Source: Lewinellaceae bacterium (GTDB lineage Bacteria > Bacteroidota > Bacteroidia > Chitinophagales > Saprospiraceae). Taken from it: a DNA stretch of 64,000 nt. Each line of letters opens with the position of its first letter. Position 1 is the first letter of the stretch. Below, one piece after another: positions 1 to 8,531 of the stretch. Position numbers and translations under genes: made by a program. The notes beneath the pieces are model-generated. The model saw nothing but the letters and a program-made list of their open reading frames with translations, made no database searches and was not told the DNA's origin. Location: NCBI GenBank assembly GCA_020636105.1, contig JACJYL010000001.1:620001-684000 (forward strand), in the 5' to 3' direction.

Positions 1-1290
1 TATGGCGGGAATGATAAATTCGAAGCAAAATTAGACCAGTTGTTTGAAACGGAAATGGAACTCTCCGGAAGAGAGCAGGCAGACATCACCGGTTTGATCG
101 GTCAGTATGCCCATGGCAACGAACCGAGCCACCACATGGCCTATCTTTACAATTATATCGGCAAGCCCTGGAAAACCCAGGAAAGAGTGCGAAAAATTCT
201 TCGCACCATGTACCATAACCAACCTGACGGGCTTTCGGGAAATGAAGACTGCGGACAAATGTCGGCATGGTATGTATTAAGTGCCATGGGTTTTTATTCA
301 GTGACCCCCGGATTGCCTTTTTATGCCCTGGGAACACCTATTTTTGATGAAGTGAGTATTCACCTTGAAAATGGAAAGACCTTTACCATAAAAGCAGATA
401 ACCTGTCACAAAAAAACCTTTATATACAATCAGCCAGCCTGAATGGCGTTGCTTTAGAGGAAGCTTTCTTATCGCATAAAAGCATCCTTGAAGGTGGAAC
501 GCTTACCCTGAAAATGGGACCTGAAGCCAACAAAGACTGGGGATCAGGCAAAACCTCCTTCGAAGAGGAACAACCCGTAAACATTACTCCGGTTCCTTTT
601 ATTCTTTCAGATTCCCGGACTTTTATTGATGAGTTGGAAATTCAGATACAATCGGTGGATCCGGACAGTAAAATATACTACACCCTGGATAATAAACCTG
701 TCACTAATGGCGCCCAATTATACCAGGGCCCCATCCTTTTAAAAGAATCGACCACAGTAACGGCAATGGCCATCAATGAAGGAAGAGCCAGCGCTCCAAT
801 TAGGAGCGAATTCTTTAAAATCGACGGAGGCAGGACTATTGAATTGAAATCAACATATGCCAACCAATATGCTGCCGGCGGGCCTAATGCCCTGATCGAT
901 TACATGAAAGGCACCAATAATTATCGTACAGGCGCCTGGCAGGGATATGAAGGACAGGATGTGGTAGCTGTTGTGGATCTGGGAGAAATAAAATCACCTA
1001 CCCAGGTCGGCATGGGGTTTGTCCAGGATATCAAATCATGGATATGGTTTCCCAAAGAAGTATCATTCGAAATCTCCAAAGATGGCCTGGAATATAAAAA
1101 AGTGGCCGTGGTTCCCAATGATTTTTCAAATAAGGAATACGGCGCCTTCACCAAGCAGTTCAGTGCCGAGGTTCATGAACCTTTTAGATTCCTTAGAGTC
1201 ACAGCGGTTAATTTTGGAAAATGTCCAGATTGGCACCTTGGGGCAGGAGGGAATTCCTGGATTTTTACAGACGAAATTGATATTAGATAA
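1..1290 (+). CDS. GH92 alpha-mannosidase, 3' part, with CHB_HEX_C-like and F5/8-type C domains
   Basis: The reading frame is open to the first base, so the gene starts upstream and only about 429 codons are visible. The first 190 residues are the C-terminal part of a GH92 exo-alpha-mannosidase, a calcium-dependent enzyme that trims alpha-mannose from N-glycans. They carry the family signatures GQYAHGNEPSHHMAYLY and GLSGNEDCGQMSAWYV; the Glu-Asp pair of the latter lies in the catalytic centre of known GH92 enzymes. Residues about 194-275 form an Ig-like domain of the chitobiase C-terminal type (DPDSKIYYTLD). The rest resembles an F5/8-type C (discoidin) carbohydrate-binding module, which suggests a secreted enzyme. 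The downstream GlcNAc kinase, glycosylasparaginase and beta-mannosidase support an N-glycan role. The exact linkage specificity cannot be read here. Confidence 0.93.
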   Translation, partial: YGGNDKFEAKLDQLFETEMELSGREQADITGLIGQYAHGNEPSHHMAYLYNYIGKPWKTQERVRKILRTMYHNQPDGLSGNEDCGQMSAWYVLSAMGFYSVTPGLPFYALGTPIFDEVSIHLENGKTFTIKADNLSQKNLYIQSASLNGVALEEAFLSHKSILEGGTLTLKMGPEANKDWGSGKTSFEEEQPVNITPVPFILSDSRTFIDELEIQIQSVDPDSKIYYTLDNKPVTNGAQLYQGPILLKESTTVTAMAINEGRASAPIRSEFFKIDGGRTIELKSTYANQYAAGGPNALIDYMKGTNNYRTGAWQGYEGQDVVAVVDLGEIKSPTQVGMGFVQDIKSWIWFPKEVSFEISKDGLEYKKVAVVPNDFSNKEYGAFTKQFSAEVHEPFRFLRVTAVNFGKCPDWHLGAGGNSWIFTDEIDIR

Positions 1291-1309
1291 ATTAATACCC
1301 AAAAGGAAA

Positions 1310-2158
1310 ATGATTTTAGTAGCGGACAGTGGGTCGACGAAATGCGACTGGGCATTAATAGACGCTAAAAATAATATTACCGAATTTCAGACGATGGGGT
1401 TCAATCCGCTTTTTCATTCGGAAGACCTCATCGTGGAAACATTGAGAAAGCACCAGGCTGTGGACGCCCATTTTAAAAGTGTTACTTTCTTATATTATTT
1501 TGGAGCAGGCACCGGAAGTGAGACCTTGAGATTGTCTATGCAAGCCGCGCTGAAAAAAGTATTTCCTTTTGCAGAAAAAATATCCACCCACACGGATCTT
1601 CAGGGTGCGGCACTGGCCACTTATGAGGGAACACCATGTATATGCTGTATTTTGGGAACAGGGGCCAACGCCTGTTTTTATGACGGGCATAATCTGAAAG
1701 AGAAAAATCCTGCACTTGGATTTATCCTTGGAGATGAAGGCAGTGGAGCCTTTTTTGGCAAAAAACTGTTGGCAGCCTATTTATACCGTCAACTACCACC
1801 TTATTTAATGACTGCTTTTGAAGAGCAGTACGGGTTGAATAAAGAAATTATCATAGAAAAGATTTACAGAGCTCCCCGTGCGAACGTATTCCTAGCCTCA
1901 TTTATGCCTTTTTTCCATGCCCACCGTAACGATGAATTTATTCGCAAAATACTGAGTAACGGGTTCAGGCATTTTTTTTTGGAACACGTTTTATGTTTTA
2001 AGGGCTATCGAAATCTACCGGTTCATTTTGTCGGTTCCATCGCTTATTTTTTCAGCGCCGAATTATTGATTGAAGCAAACAGGCTGGGGATTACCCTGGG
2101 GCAAATTGTGTCCCGTCCGATAGAAAAACTGAAAGGACTGGATTGGAAATCCAATTGA
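1310..2158 (+). CDS. BadF/BadG-type N-acetylglucosamine kinase
   Basis: A 282-residue ASKHA-fold sugar kinase that probably phosphorylates N-acetylglucosamine in the cytoplasm. The N-terminal phosphate loop ADSGSTKCDWALID (from residue 4) and the second loop ILGTGANACFYDG are typical of the BadF/BadG/BcrA and eukaryotic NAGK-like family, and the length fits. The ATG at 1310 is chosen because it places the phosphate loop immediately after the start, as in relatives. The frame stays open upstream, but that stretch overlaps the GH92 gene and encodes nothing family-like. It lies 19 bp after the GH92 stop, so they are probably co-transcribed. Kinase of another amino sugar is possible, but the neighbouring GlcNAc-Asn hydrolase makes GlcNAc the best guess. 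Confidence 0.85.
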   Translation: MILVADSGSTKCDWALIDAKNNITEFQTMGFNPLFHSEDLIVETLRKHQAVDAHFKSVTFLYYFGAGTGSETLRLSMQAALKKVFPFAEKISTHTDLQGAALATYEGTPCICCILGTGANACFYDGHNLKEKNPALGFILGDEGSGAFFGKKLLAAYLYRQLPPYLMTAFEEQYGLNKEIIIEKIYRAPRANVFLASFMPFFHAHRNDEFIRKILSNGFRHFFLEHVLCFKGYRNLPVHFVGSIAYFFSAELLIEANRLGITLGQIVSRPIEKLKGLDWKSN

Positions 2159-2222
2159 TTAACTTTGATAGCCGGACAGAAAAGACATTAAATCAAACCG
2201 ATTATCGAAAAAATAAAACAAA

Positions 2223-3245
2223 ATGCAAAACAGAAGAAAATTCCTGAAACTATCTGTGCTCACAGGAGGAGCTATGTTGACTCAATCGGCATGTATTCCC
2301 AAAGAATCTGAGGAGAGAAGCACCACGACCCCGGATGCCCAAAACGATAGCATTCAAACGAAGCCTGTTATTATTTCTACCTGGAATCACGGACTGGATG
2401 CCAATAAAGTGGCCTGGAGTGTATTGAAAGCGGGCGGAAGCGCCCTGGATGCCGCTGAACAGGGCGTTAGGGTCGTCGAATCAGATCCCAAGGTTTCCAG
2501 CGTCGGGTATGGTGGCGCACCGGACAGGGATGGCAAGGTAACCCTTGATGCATGCATCATGAATCATAAAAATCAATGTGGATCCGTTGCCTTTTTGCAA
2601 CATATAGAAAATCCAATTTCTGTGGCCAGGAAGGTCATGGAAGAAACGGAACACGTAATGCTGGTGGGCGAAGGAGCTCTGCAATTTGCCCTGGAAAAGG
2701 GATTTAAAAAAAAGAACCTTCTAACAGAGGAGGCTAAAAAGAACTGGGAAAAATGGTTGAAAACTTCACAATACAAACCCATCATCAATATCGAAAACCA
2801 TGACACCATCGGTTTATTGGTCATGGATGCCGAAGGGAACCTTTCCGGGGCCTGTACCACCAGCGGAATGGCATACAAATTACACGGAAGAGTAGGGGAC
2901 TCGCCGATTATTGGAGCAGGCCTTTTTGTAGATAACGAAGTGGGCGGGGCTTGTGCTACCGGCGTCGGAGAGGCCGTTATTCGGATCGCGGGAAGCGCTA
3001 TTGTAGTGGAACTGATGCGCCAGGGGAAATCACCCCAGGAGGCCTGCAAAGAAGCTGTGGAACGAATTATTCGAAAACATGACAATATAGACAATATGCA
3101 GGTAGGTTTTATTGCCCTCAATAAGAAAGGGGAATACGGAGGATACAGTATTTACAACGGTTTTAATTTCGCCCTAAAAACGGAGACCATAGAAAATTTA
3201 ACGGATGTCCCTTACTTTAAAGAAAATGGGAAAGATGGAAATTGA
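2223..3245 (+). CDS. N4-(beta-N-acetylglucosaminyl)-L-asparaginase (glycosylasparaginase), exported
   Basis: An Ntn-hydrolase of 340 residues that cleaves the GlcNAc-asparagine bond left after the rest of an N-glycan is removed. The precursor is autocleaved before a catalytic Thr, here Thr195 in NHDTIGLLVMD, giving alpha and beta subunits; GDSPIIGAGLFVD and GACATGVGE are conserved beta-subunit segments. The N-terminus has a twin-arginine-like NRRKFLKLS followed by a hydrophobic stretch and a Cys at about residue 24, so Tat export to the periplasm, possibly as a lipoprotein, is likely; the lipobox is not canonical. A TAACTTTG at 2160-2167 matches the Bacteroidota -7 box, so a promoter may lie in the 64-bp gap. 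The 3' end overlaps the next gene by 11 bp. Confidence 0.9.
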   Translation: MQNRRKFLKLSVLTGGAMLTQSACIPKESEERSTTTPDAQNDSIQTKPVIISTWNHGLDANKVAWSVLKAGGSALDAAEQGVRVVESDPKVSSVGYGGAPDRDGKVTLDACIMNHKNQCGSVAFLQHIENPISVARKVMEETEHVMLVGEGALQFALEKGFKKKNLLTEEAKKNWEKWLKTSQYKPIINIENHDTIGLLVMDAEGNLSGACTTSGMAYKLHGRVGDSPIIGAGLFVDNEVGGACATGVGEAVIRIAGSAIVVELMRQGKSPQEACKEAVERIIRKHDNIDNMQVGFIALNKKGEYGGYSIYNGFNFALKTETIENLTDVPYFKENGKDGN

Positions 3246-3933
3246 AATATGCCTTGAGGAACCGGAAACAGCTGTGCTGGCCGATCAATCAGGCGCGAAA
3301 CGAATAGAGCTGTGCAGCGCCCTTGACCTGGGTGGACTTACTCCTTCCTTCGGGCTCATCCAAACCTGTGTTACCCAATGTGATCTTGAGGTTTTCGTAA
3401 TGATAAGGCCACGGGGAGGAGATTTCGTGTACTCAGCTGAAGAATTGGCCATTATGGAAGCAGACTTAGTGGCGGCAAAAAACGCGGGAGCACATGGCGT
3501 GGTTTTTGGCTGTCTGACCGAGAAGAACGAATTGGATCTGGCGGCCAATAGAACATTGATCCAAAAATCAAAAGAGCTGGGCCTCGGAACCACCTTTCAC
3601 AGAGCTTTTGATTTTTGTACACAGCCTGAAAAATCTCTCTTTGACCTGATCGATATGGGCTTTGACCGGCTTTTGACTTCAGGACAAAAACCACGAGCTA
3701 TCGATGGAATTGATCTCATTAAAAAGCTCGTCAGAATAGCGGAAGACCGGATTCAGATCATGGCAGGCAGTGGGGTCAACGCAGAAAATGCATTCATGCT
3801 CTCTGCAACAGGGATACATGCCATTCATTTTACGGCCAGAAAACCTGTCAGCTTAGAAGATCCCCTGAATATGGGGCTAAAATATATTCCCGATCCAGAA
3901 AAAATAAAACAAATTATTCATGCAATCAGTTAA
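3235..3933 (+). CDS. cutC: CutC family TIM-barrel protein
   Basis: A 232-residue member of the CutC family, cytoplasmic TIM-barrel proteins named for copper tolerance in E. coli but of uncertain biochemical function. Motifs match along the length: an MEIEICLE start, GAKRIELC, GGLTPSFGLI, MIRPRGGDFVYS, TFHRAFD, LTSGQ and MAGSGV. The start is placed at the ATG at 3235, where family members begin; ATGs at 3226 and 3205 are in-frame alternatives. It overlaps the upstream glycosylasparaginase by 11 bp and the downstream beta-mannosidase by 14 bp, so the three are probably translationally coupled. That tight placement inside an N-glycan cluster hints at a sugar-related role rather than copper handling (inference). 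Confidence 0.9.
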   Translation: MEIEICLEEPETAVLADQSGAKRIELCSALDLGGLTPSFGLIQTCVTQCDLEVFVMIRPRGGDFVYSAEELAIMEADLVAAKNAGAHGVVFGCLTEKNELDLAANRTLIQKSKELGLGTTFHRAFDFCTQPEKSLFDLIDMGFDRLLTSGQKPRAIDGIDLIKKLVRIAEDRIQIMAGSGVNAENAFMLSATGIHAIHFTARKPVSLEDPLNMGLKYIPDPEKIKQIIHAIS

Positions 3934-6286
3934 AGTATTTCGTCCAGGATTTTTTTCTCTACCTCTTTTTTTCTTCACTTTATGCTCATTCTTTATGAAT
4001 CAATTAACCTTCGGACAGCAAGTACACCAAAAAGCCCTTCCCTCAAATTGGGAATTCCAGCTTTCCCCTTCAGGAACCAATGGCCCCGAAGCAAAAAGCC
4101 TGAGCGGACAGTGGTTTCCGGCCAAGGTACCCGGCGTGATTCACACAGATTTACTGACTAACAAACTGATTGAAGATCCTTTTTGGGAAACAAACGAAAT
4201 AAAATTGCAATGGATAGAGCGGGAGAATTGGGATTATCGGACAACCTTTGAAATAACGAAGGAAGATTTGTCCTACCAACACCTGGAAGTTGTGTTCGAA
4301 GGACTGGATACCTATGCCGATGTTTTTATCAACGGCAATAAAATCATTTCATCGATCAATATGTTCCGAGCCTGGCGGGCTGAAATACGGGATTTGCTCC
4401 GACAGGGTCAAAATGAAGTATTGGTCAAATTCAGGACGCCGCTGATCGAAAACAAACAAAAACTGGAGGATTATCCGGTGAAGCTGCCTTCAGGCAATGA
4501 AACGGTTGATCTCCAGGTGGGTTCATTTACCCGCAAGGCAGCCTATCATTTCGGATGGGACTGGGGGCCACGATTCGTAGGTTGTGGCATCTGGCGACCG
4601 GTATATATTGAACAATGGAATGTAGCTAAAATTACGGACGTTTTTTGTCGGACGATTTCAATGGACAAGGATACGGCCATCGTAAAGATCCAGGTTGAAG
4701 TGGAAGCGGATATACCCGCTGAGACGGATTATAGTTTGAATTTTAATGGCAGAAAAATAGCCTGCACCCTAAAGCCTGGAAACAATCTGGTGGTATTCGA
4801 TTACCAGATTACCTCCCCTAAATTATGGTGGCCCAATGGCCTGGGGGATCCATATCTCTATGATCTTGCAGTTGAACTGACCAGTGGCAACAAACTCGTT
4901 GACAGGTCTTTAACTCATTTTGGCGTCAGGACAATCAAGCTGGTCAACCAACCCGATGAAATAGGTACTTCCTTTTATTTTGAAGTAAATGGCTTCCCTG
5001 TGTTTATGAAAGGGGCCAATTATATCCCCCAGGATATTTTTCTCACTGAAGTCACGCCTGATCGTTATCAAAAACTCATTGCCGACGCCAAAGGAGCCAA
5101 TATGAATATGCTTCGGGTATGGGGAGGGGGTATTTATGAAAATGACCTTTTTTATCAACTATGTGATCAAAACGGCATTCTGGTTTACCAGGATTTTATG
5201 TTTGCCGGAAGCATGTATCCGGATTTCGACGATTTCAAGCAAAATATAAAAGAAGAGGTAGCCTACAATATCAAAAGGCTACGCAACCATCCCTGCATCG
5301 CTCTTTGGTGCGGAAACAATGAAATAGAGGTGGCCTGGGCCAATTGGGGCTGGCAGAAAAAATTCGGATATTCAGAAAAAGATTCACTTAGAATATGGAA
5401 CAACTACCTGAGTATTTTCCGGGAGATGATCCCTTCACAGGTGGGTTTGCTTGACCCTGACCGGCAATATGTGAGCACTTCTCCTTTGAGTAACTGGGGG
5501 AAACCCGAAAAATTCAATCACAGTTCCATGCATTATTGGGGCGTTTGGCACGGAAAAGAACCCTTTGAAAATTTCAAGACCAACGTGGGAAGATTTATGG
5601 CAGAATACGGTTTTCAGTCTTTCCCCTCCATGGAGACCATCCGAAAGTTTGCTTCCGACAGCAGTTTTTACCTGGAATCTGCCACCATGGCCAATCGCCA
5701 AAAGAGCTACATCGGCAACGGGATGATCAAAAGCTATACCGAAAGCTGGTACGGAGAATCGAATTCTTTTGAGGAGTTTGTCGAATTGAGCCAGAAAGTC
5801 CAGGCAGAAGGCATAAAAATGGCGATTAAGGCCCATAGGATGAATAAACCGCATTGCATGGGTACGCTGTTCTGGCAACTTAACGATTGCTGGCCAGGGC
5901 CCTCCTGGAGCAGTATGGATTATTACGGAACATACAAACCACTGATGGAGGTCGCCAGAAAATTTTACCAGCCTGTTATCGGGATCATGGATACCGATAA
6001 CAAGAATTTTGATATCACCCTCGTTTCAGATAAACGGGAAAGGGTAGAAGGACAAATGATGGTTCGGCTTATCAATTTGAATGATGAAATTCAGCGGGAA
6101 TGGAATTTGCCTTTCAAACTTCATCCCAATGAGGTTCAAAAAGTATTCACGATTGAAACAAAAGAATTGCTTAAGGGCCTTAAAGAAAAAAATGTATATA
6201 TGGAATTGGATCTTATTTCGGAAAATAACCTGATCTTTAATGATACTTTTTATTTTGTCAAGCCCAAAGATCTTGGAAAAAATTAA
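3920..6286 (+). CDS. GH2 beta-mannosidase, secreted
   Basis: A 788-residue GH2 exo-beta-mannosidase that removes non-reducing beta-mannose, such as the Man-beta-1,4-GlcNAc core of N-glycans. An N-terminal hydrophobic signal segment (residues about 10-33, ending near FGQ) indicates Sec export. The GH2 sugar-binding domain (WFPAKVPGVIHTDLL), the Ig-like domain and the TIM barrel follow in order. The predicted acid/base is Glu468 in LWCGNNE and the predicted nucleophile is Glu562 in MAEYGFQSFPS; the 94-residue spacing matches characterised GH2 beta-mannosidases. HFGWDWGPR and LFWQLNDCWPGPSWS are further signatures. The start at 3920 lies inside the cutC 3' end, so translation is probably coupled. 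It is the last gene of the run, and the next 298 bp are non-coding. Confidence 0.95.
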   Translation: MQSVKVFRPGFFSLPLFFFTLCSFFMNQLTFGQQVHQKALPSNWEFQLSPSGTNGPEAKSLSGQWFPAKVPGVIHTDLLTNKLIEDPFWETNEIKLQWIERENWDYRTTFEITKEDLSYQHLEVVFEGLDTYADVFINGNKIISSINMFRAWRAEIRDLLRQGQNEVLVKFRTPLIENKQKLEDYPVKLPSGNETVDLQVGSFTRKAAYHFGWDWGPRFVGCGIWRPVYIEQWNVAKITDVFCRTISMDKDTAIVKIQVEVEADIPAETDYSLNFNGRKIACTLKPGNNLVVFDYQITSPKLWWPNGLGDPYLYDLAVELTSGNKLVDRSLTHFGVRTIKLVNQPDEIGTSFYFEVNGFPVFMKGANYIPQDIFLTEVTPDRYQKLIADAKGANMNMLRVWGGGIYENDLFYQLCDQNGILVYQDFMFAGSMYPDFDDFKQNIKEEVAYNIKRLRNHPCIALWCGNNEIEVAWANWGWQKKFGYSEKDSLRIWNNYLSIFREMIPSQVGLLDPDRQYVSTSPLSNWGKPEKFNHSSMHYWGVWHGKEPFENFKTNVGRFMAEYGFQSFPSMETIRKFASDSSFYLESATMANRQKSYIGNGMIKSYTESWYGESNSFEEFVELSQKVQAEGIKMAIKAHRMNKPHCMGTLFWQLNDCWPGPSWSSMDYYGTYKPLMEVARKFYQPVIGIMDTDNKNFDITLVSDKRERVEGQMMVRLINLNDEIQREWNLPFKLHPNEVQKVFTIETKELLKGLKEKNVYMELDLISENNLIFNDTFYFVKPKDLGKN

Positions 6287-6373
6287 ACCATACCTGCATA
6301 ATTAAGAATTTTACTTGTTAATAACGGTAATTTTTCAGCGCTTTATTTTGACAAAAAGATCAATTTTTTTACT

Positions 6374-6416
6374 TTTATGCCAACCATTTAAAACCCTGTT
6401 AAATGGTTGGCATAAA
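6374..6416. repeat. 18-bp perfect inverted repeat in non-coding gap 6287-6584
   Basis: The arms 6374-6391 and 6399-6416 are perfect reverse complements around a 7-nt loop, centred on ATGCCAACCATTT / AAATGGTTGGCAT. No U-run follows on either strand, so it is not a classic intrinsic terminator. A second, shorter inverted repeat (CAACCAT 6505-6511 / ATGGTTG 6521-6527) in the same gap shares the CAACCAT core. It could be an operator, a structured 3' end for the beta-mannosidase transcript, or a small repeat element. Nothing else is recognisable in this 298-bp gap. Confidence 0.6.
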
Positions 6417-6584
6417 CAATTGTCAGCAATTATCTTCGTTTCTATAAATAATCAACTACTTATCTCCAAAATAGAATACCCTGCTTTTGCTCTTTTCTAG
6501 TTTGCAACCATTTTTAATTTATGGTTGTTACAAGACAAGAGCATATTTTACTAATTATTGCTATACACTTTAAGACCAATTATC

Positions 6585-7244
6585 ATGAACTATTCCAAGT
6601 TGATCGTTTTGAGTATCCTTAGCTGGTTACTATTTTTTTCAGGAACCCACCCGGATTTAAAAAAATGGGAATTCTGGAAAGAAAAAGATGGGGTAAAGGT
6701 CTATACCAGGCTCAATACTGGTTCGAAAATTAAAGAGCTTAAAATGGAAACGGTTTATCGGGGTACTCTTTCCAGTTTTGTTGCCGTACTTCAGGATCTT
6801 TCTTCCTATGAAAGATGGGTTTATGCCAACAAAGAAGCTATGGTTGTCAACCATATTTCTGATACAGAATTGCTCTATTATGGCCTGACGGACTTCCCCT
6901 GGCCTATGAGTGATCGGGATTATGTCGTCCACAATAAGATATGGCAAAATCCAAAATCGCTGGAGTTTTATTCACTTTCCATTGCCAAAGATGGTTACCT
7001 TCCTGAAAAAACAGGCGTTATCAGGGTTTCTACGCTCGAAGCTAAATGGACATTGACACCCAAACATAAAGGCGAGTTTAACGTCGTTTATACCGTAAAA
7101 TCAGACCCAGAAGGATCCATTCCCTCCTGGATGACCAATATGATGCTTGATGTTGGACCGTTTAAAACACTAAAAAATCTGGAATTGGAGACCCAAAAAG
7201 CTCAATACAAATACGCTACTTTTGATTTTATCAAAGAACCGTAA
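6585..7244 (+). CDS. START-domain (lipid-transfer-like) protein, exported
   Basis: A 219-residue protein with an N-terminal hydrophobic signal (KLIVLSILSWLLFFSG) followed by a START/SRPBCC-type domain. Recognisable features are W-x-KDGVKVYTR near the start of the domain, YERWVYANKEA, LYYGLTDFPWPMSDRDYV and a C-terminal helix around PSWMTNMMLDVGPFKTL. START domains form a hydrophobic pocket for lipids or sterols; the ligand here is unknown. The ATG at 6585 is chosen because it precedes the signal sequence directly; an upstream TTG at 6558 only adds a non-conserved leader. It is a single gene, convergent with fabV. Confidence 0.8.
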   Translation: MNYSKLIVLSILSWLLFFSGTHPDLKKWEFWKEKDGVKVYTRLNTGSKIKELKMETVYRGTLSSFVAVLQDLSSYERWVYANKEAMVVNHISDTELLYYGLTDFPWPMSDRDYVVHNKIWQNPKSLEFYSLSIAKDGYLPEKTGVIRVSTLEAKWTLTPKHKGEFNVVYTVKSDPEGSIPSWMTNMMLDVGPFKTLKNLELETQKAQYKYATFDFIKEP

Positions 7245-7261
7245 AATCTGACAACGTTAAG

Positions 7262-7302
7262 TGAGCCCGGCAACCAGGCCCGGCTCAACTCTTGTTGTTT
7301 TA
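7262..7302 (+). terminator. Probable rho-independent terminator of the START-domain gene
   Basis: A GC-rich stem (TGAGCC 7262-7267 with GGCTCA 7282-7287, plus inner pairs after a one-base bulge) is followed by the T-rich CTTGTTGTTTTATT up to the convergent fabV stop. Confidence 0.6.
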
Positions 7303-8493
7303 TTATAATTGTAACCCCGGAATATCAACCATTTCGTCGGCATCCTTTTCATAATCAATTCCATCAAAATGAAAACCGAACAGATTGAAAAATTCTGTTT
7401 TATAGCCCTCTAAGTCTCCAATTTCCGGCAGGGTTTCCGTGGAGGCCTGCGCCCATAATTCCGATACTTTCTCCTGAACATCTGGGCGCATTTCCCAGTC
7501 GTCCAGTCTAATTCGTCCCGCTTCATCTGTGGGTACGCTTTCAAGATACAAGCGATCATTGAAAAGCCTGTAAATTTGTTCAATACAGCCTTCCTGGAGG
7601 CCTTTGGCTTTCATTACTTTGTATAACAGAGAAATGTACAAAGGAATTACAGGGATGGCTGAACTGGATTGGGTGACCAGCGCTTTGTTTACAGATATAT
7701 AGGCCTTCCCATTGATATCTTTCAACGCATCGGAAATGGAAAAAGCTGTTTTTTCCAAATGGTCCTTTGCCTTGCCAATGGTACCTTTCCTGTAAACAGC
7801 CTCGGTCAGTTCAGGACCAATATAGGAAAAGGCAACCGTTTTAAATCCGGAAGAGAGCAAATTTTCCTGTTTTAAAGCATTGATCCACATTTCCCAATCT
7901 TCGCCTCCCATCACGGCTACGGTATTTTCAATATCTTCCCCGGTACAAGGTTCTATGGTAATAGCCTTGACCTCTCCGGTGTGAAAATCAACTGTTTTAT
8001 CCGTAAATGATTTTCCAATGGGTTTCAAGGTAGATTTGTACCGCATTCCGCTATTGGGATGTGTCCGGACAGGAGAAGCCAGAGAGTATATCACCAAATC
8101 CACCTGGCCTAAATCTTCTTTTATTAATTTCATGGTCTGCGCCTTGACTTCATTTGAGAAGGCATCCCCATTTATACTTTTAGCATATAAACCAGCCTTA
8201 TGCGCTTCATTTTCAAAAGCCGCTGTGTTATACCATCCGGCAGATGCTGTTTTGCCTTCCATGGGTGGTTTTTCAAAAAAAACGCCAATGGTAGCCGCAT
8301 TGGACACAAAGGCACTGGTGATCCTCGAAGCCAGTCCAAATCCTGTTGAAGCCCCAATCACCAGCACTTTTTTGCCACTTTTGATGGCTTTTTTTGATTT
8401 TATATATTCAATTTGATTCAGTACATTTTGCTCACAGCCTTTTGGATGGGCCGTAATGCAAATAAATCCGCGAGTCTTTGGTTCTATTATCAT
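7303..8493 (-). CDS. fabV: FabV-type enoyl-ACP / trans-2-enoyl-CoA reductase
   Basis: A 396-residue NAD(P)H-dependent reductase of the FabV/TER family, which carries out the last reduction of fatty-acid elongation and is generally triclosan-insensitive. The N-terminal IIEPKTRGFICITAHPKGCE and the nucleotide-binding VLVIGASTGFGLASR are diagnostic. The active-site Tyr-x8-Lys is Tyr234 and Lys243 in SYIGPELTEAVYRKGTIGKAK. The length matches the family (about 395-400). It is transcribed alone, 38 bp downstream of the TonB-dependent receptor on the same strand. Whether it is the only enoyl reductase of the cell cannot be told from this window. Confidence 0.95.
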   Translation of the reverse strand: MIIEPKTRGFICITAHPKGCEQNVLNQIEYIKSKKAIKSGKKVLVIGASTGFGLASRITSAFVSNAATIGVFFEKPPMEGKTASAGWYNTAAFENEAHKAGLYAKSINGDAFSNEVKAQTMKLIKEDLGQVDLVIYSLASPVRTHPNSGMRYKSTLKPIGKSFTDKTVDFHTGEVKAITIEPCTGEDIENTVAVMGGEDWEMWINALKQENLLSSGFKTVAFSYIGPELTEAVYRKGTIGKAKDHLEKTAFSISDALKDINGKAYISVNKALVTQSSSAIPVIPLYISLLYKVMKAKGLQEGCIEQIYRLFNDRLYLESVPTDEAGRIRLDDWEMRPDVQEKVSELWAQASTETLPEIGDLEGYKTEFFNLFGFHFDGIDYEKDADEMVDIPGLQL

Positions 8494-8531
8494 CGTATTT
8501 TTCTTTTTTTAATAATTAAATCCCTGGTTTA

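Noticed and set aside
1019..1309. N-terminal extension of the GlcNAc kinase frame overlapping the GH92 gene
   Set aside because: The kinase homology starts at the ATG at 1310. The extension lies wholly in the GH92 coding sequence in another frame and shows no family features.
2573..3121. 182-residue minus-strand ORF opposite glycosylasparaginase
   Set aside because: It is antisense to a gene with clear catalytic motifs. Its Ser/Pro/Ala-rich composition is typical of a shadow frame.
6315..6500. 61-residue plus-strand ORF in the gap after the beta-mannosidase
   Set aside because: It runs through the 18-bp hairpin, has low-complexity Leu/Phe composition, no convincing ribosome site and no recognisable domain.
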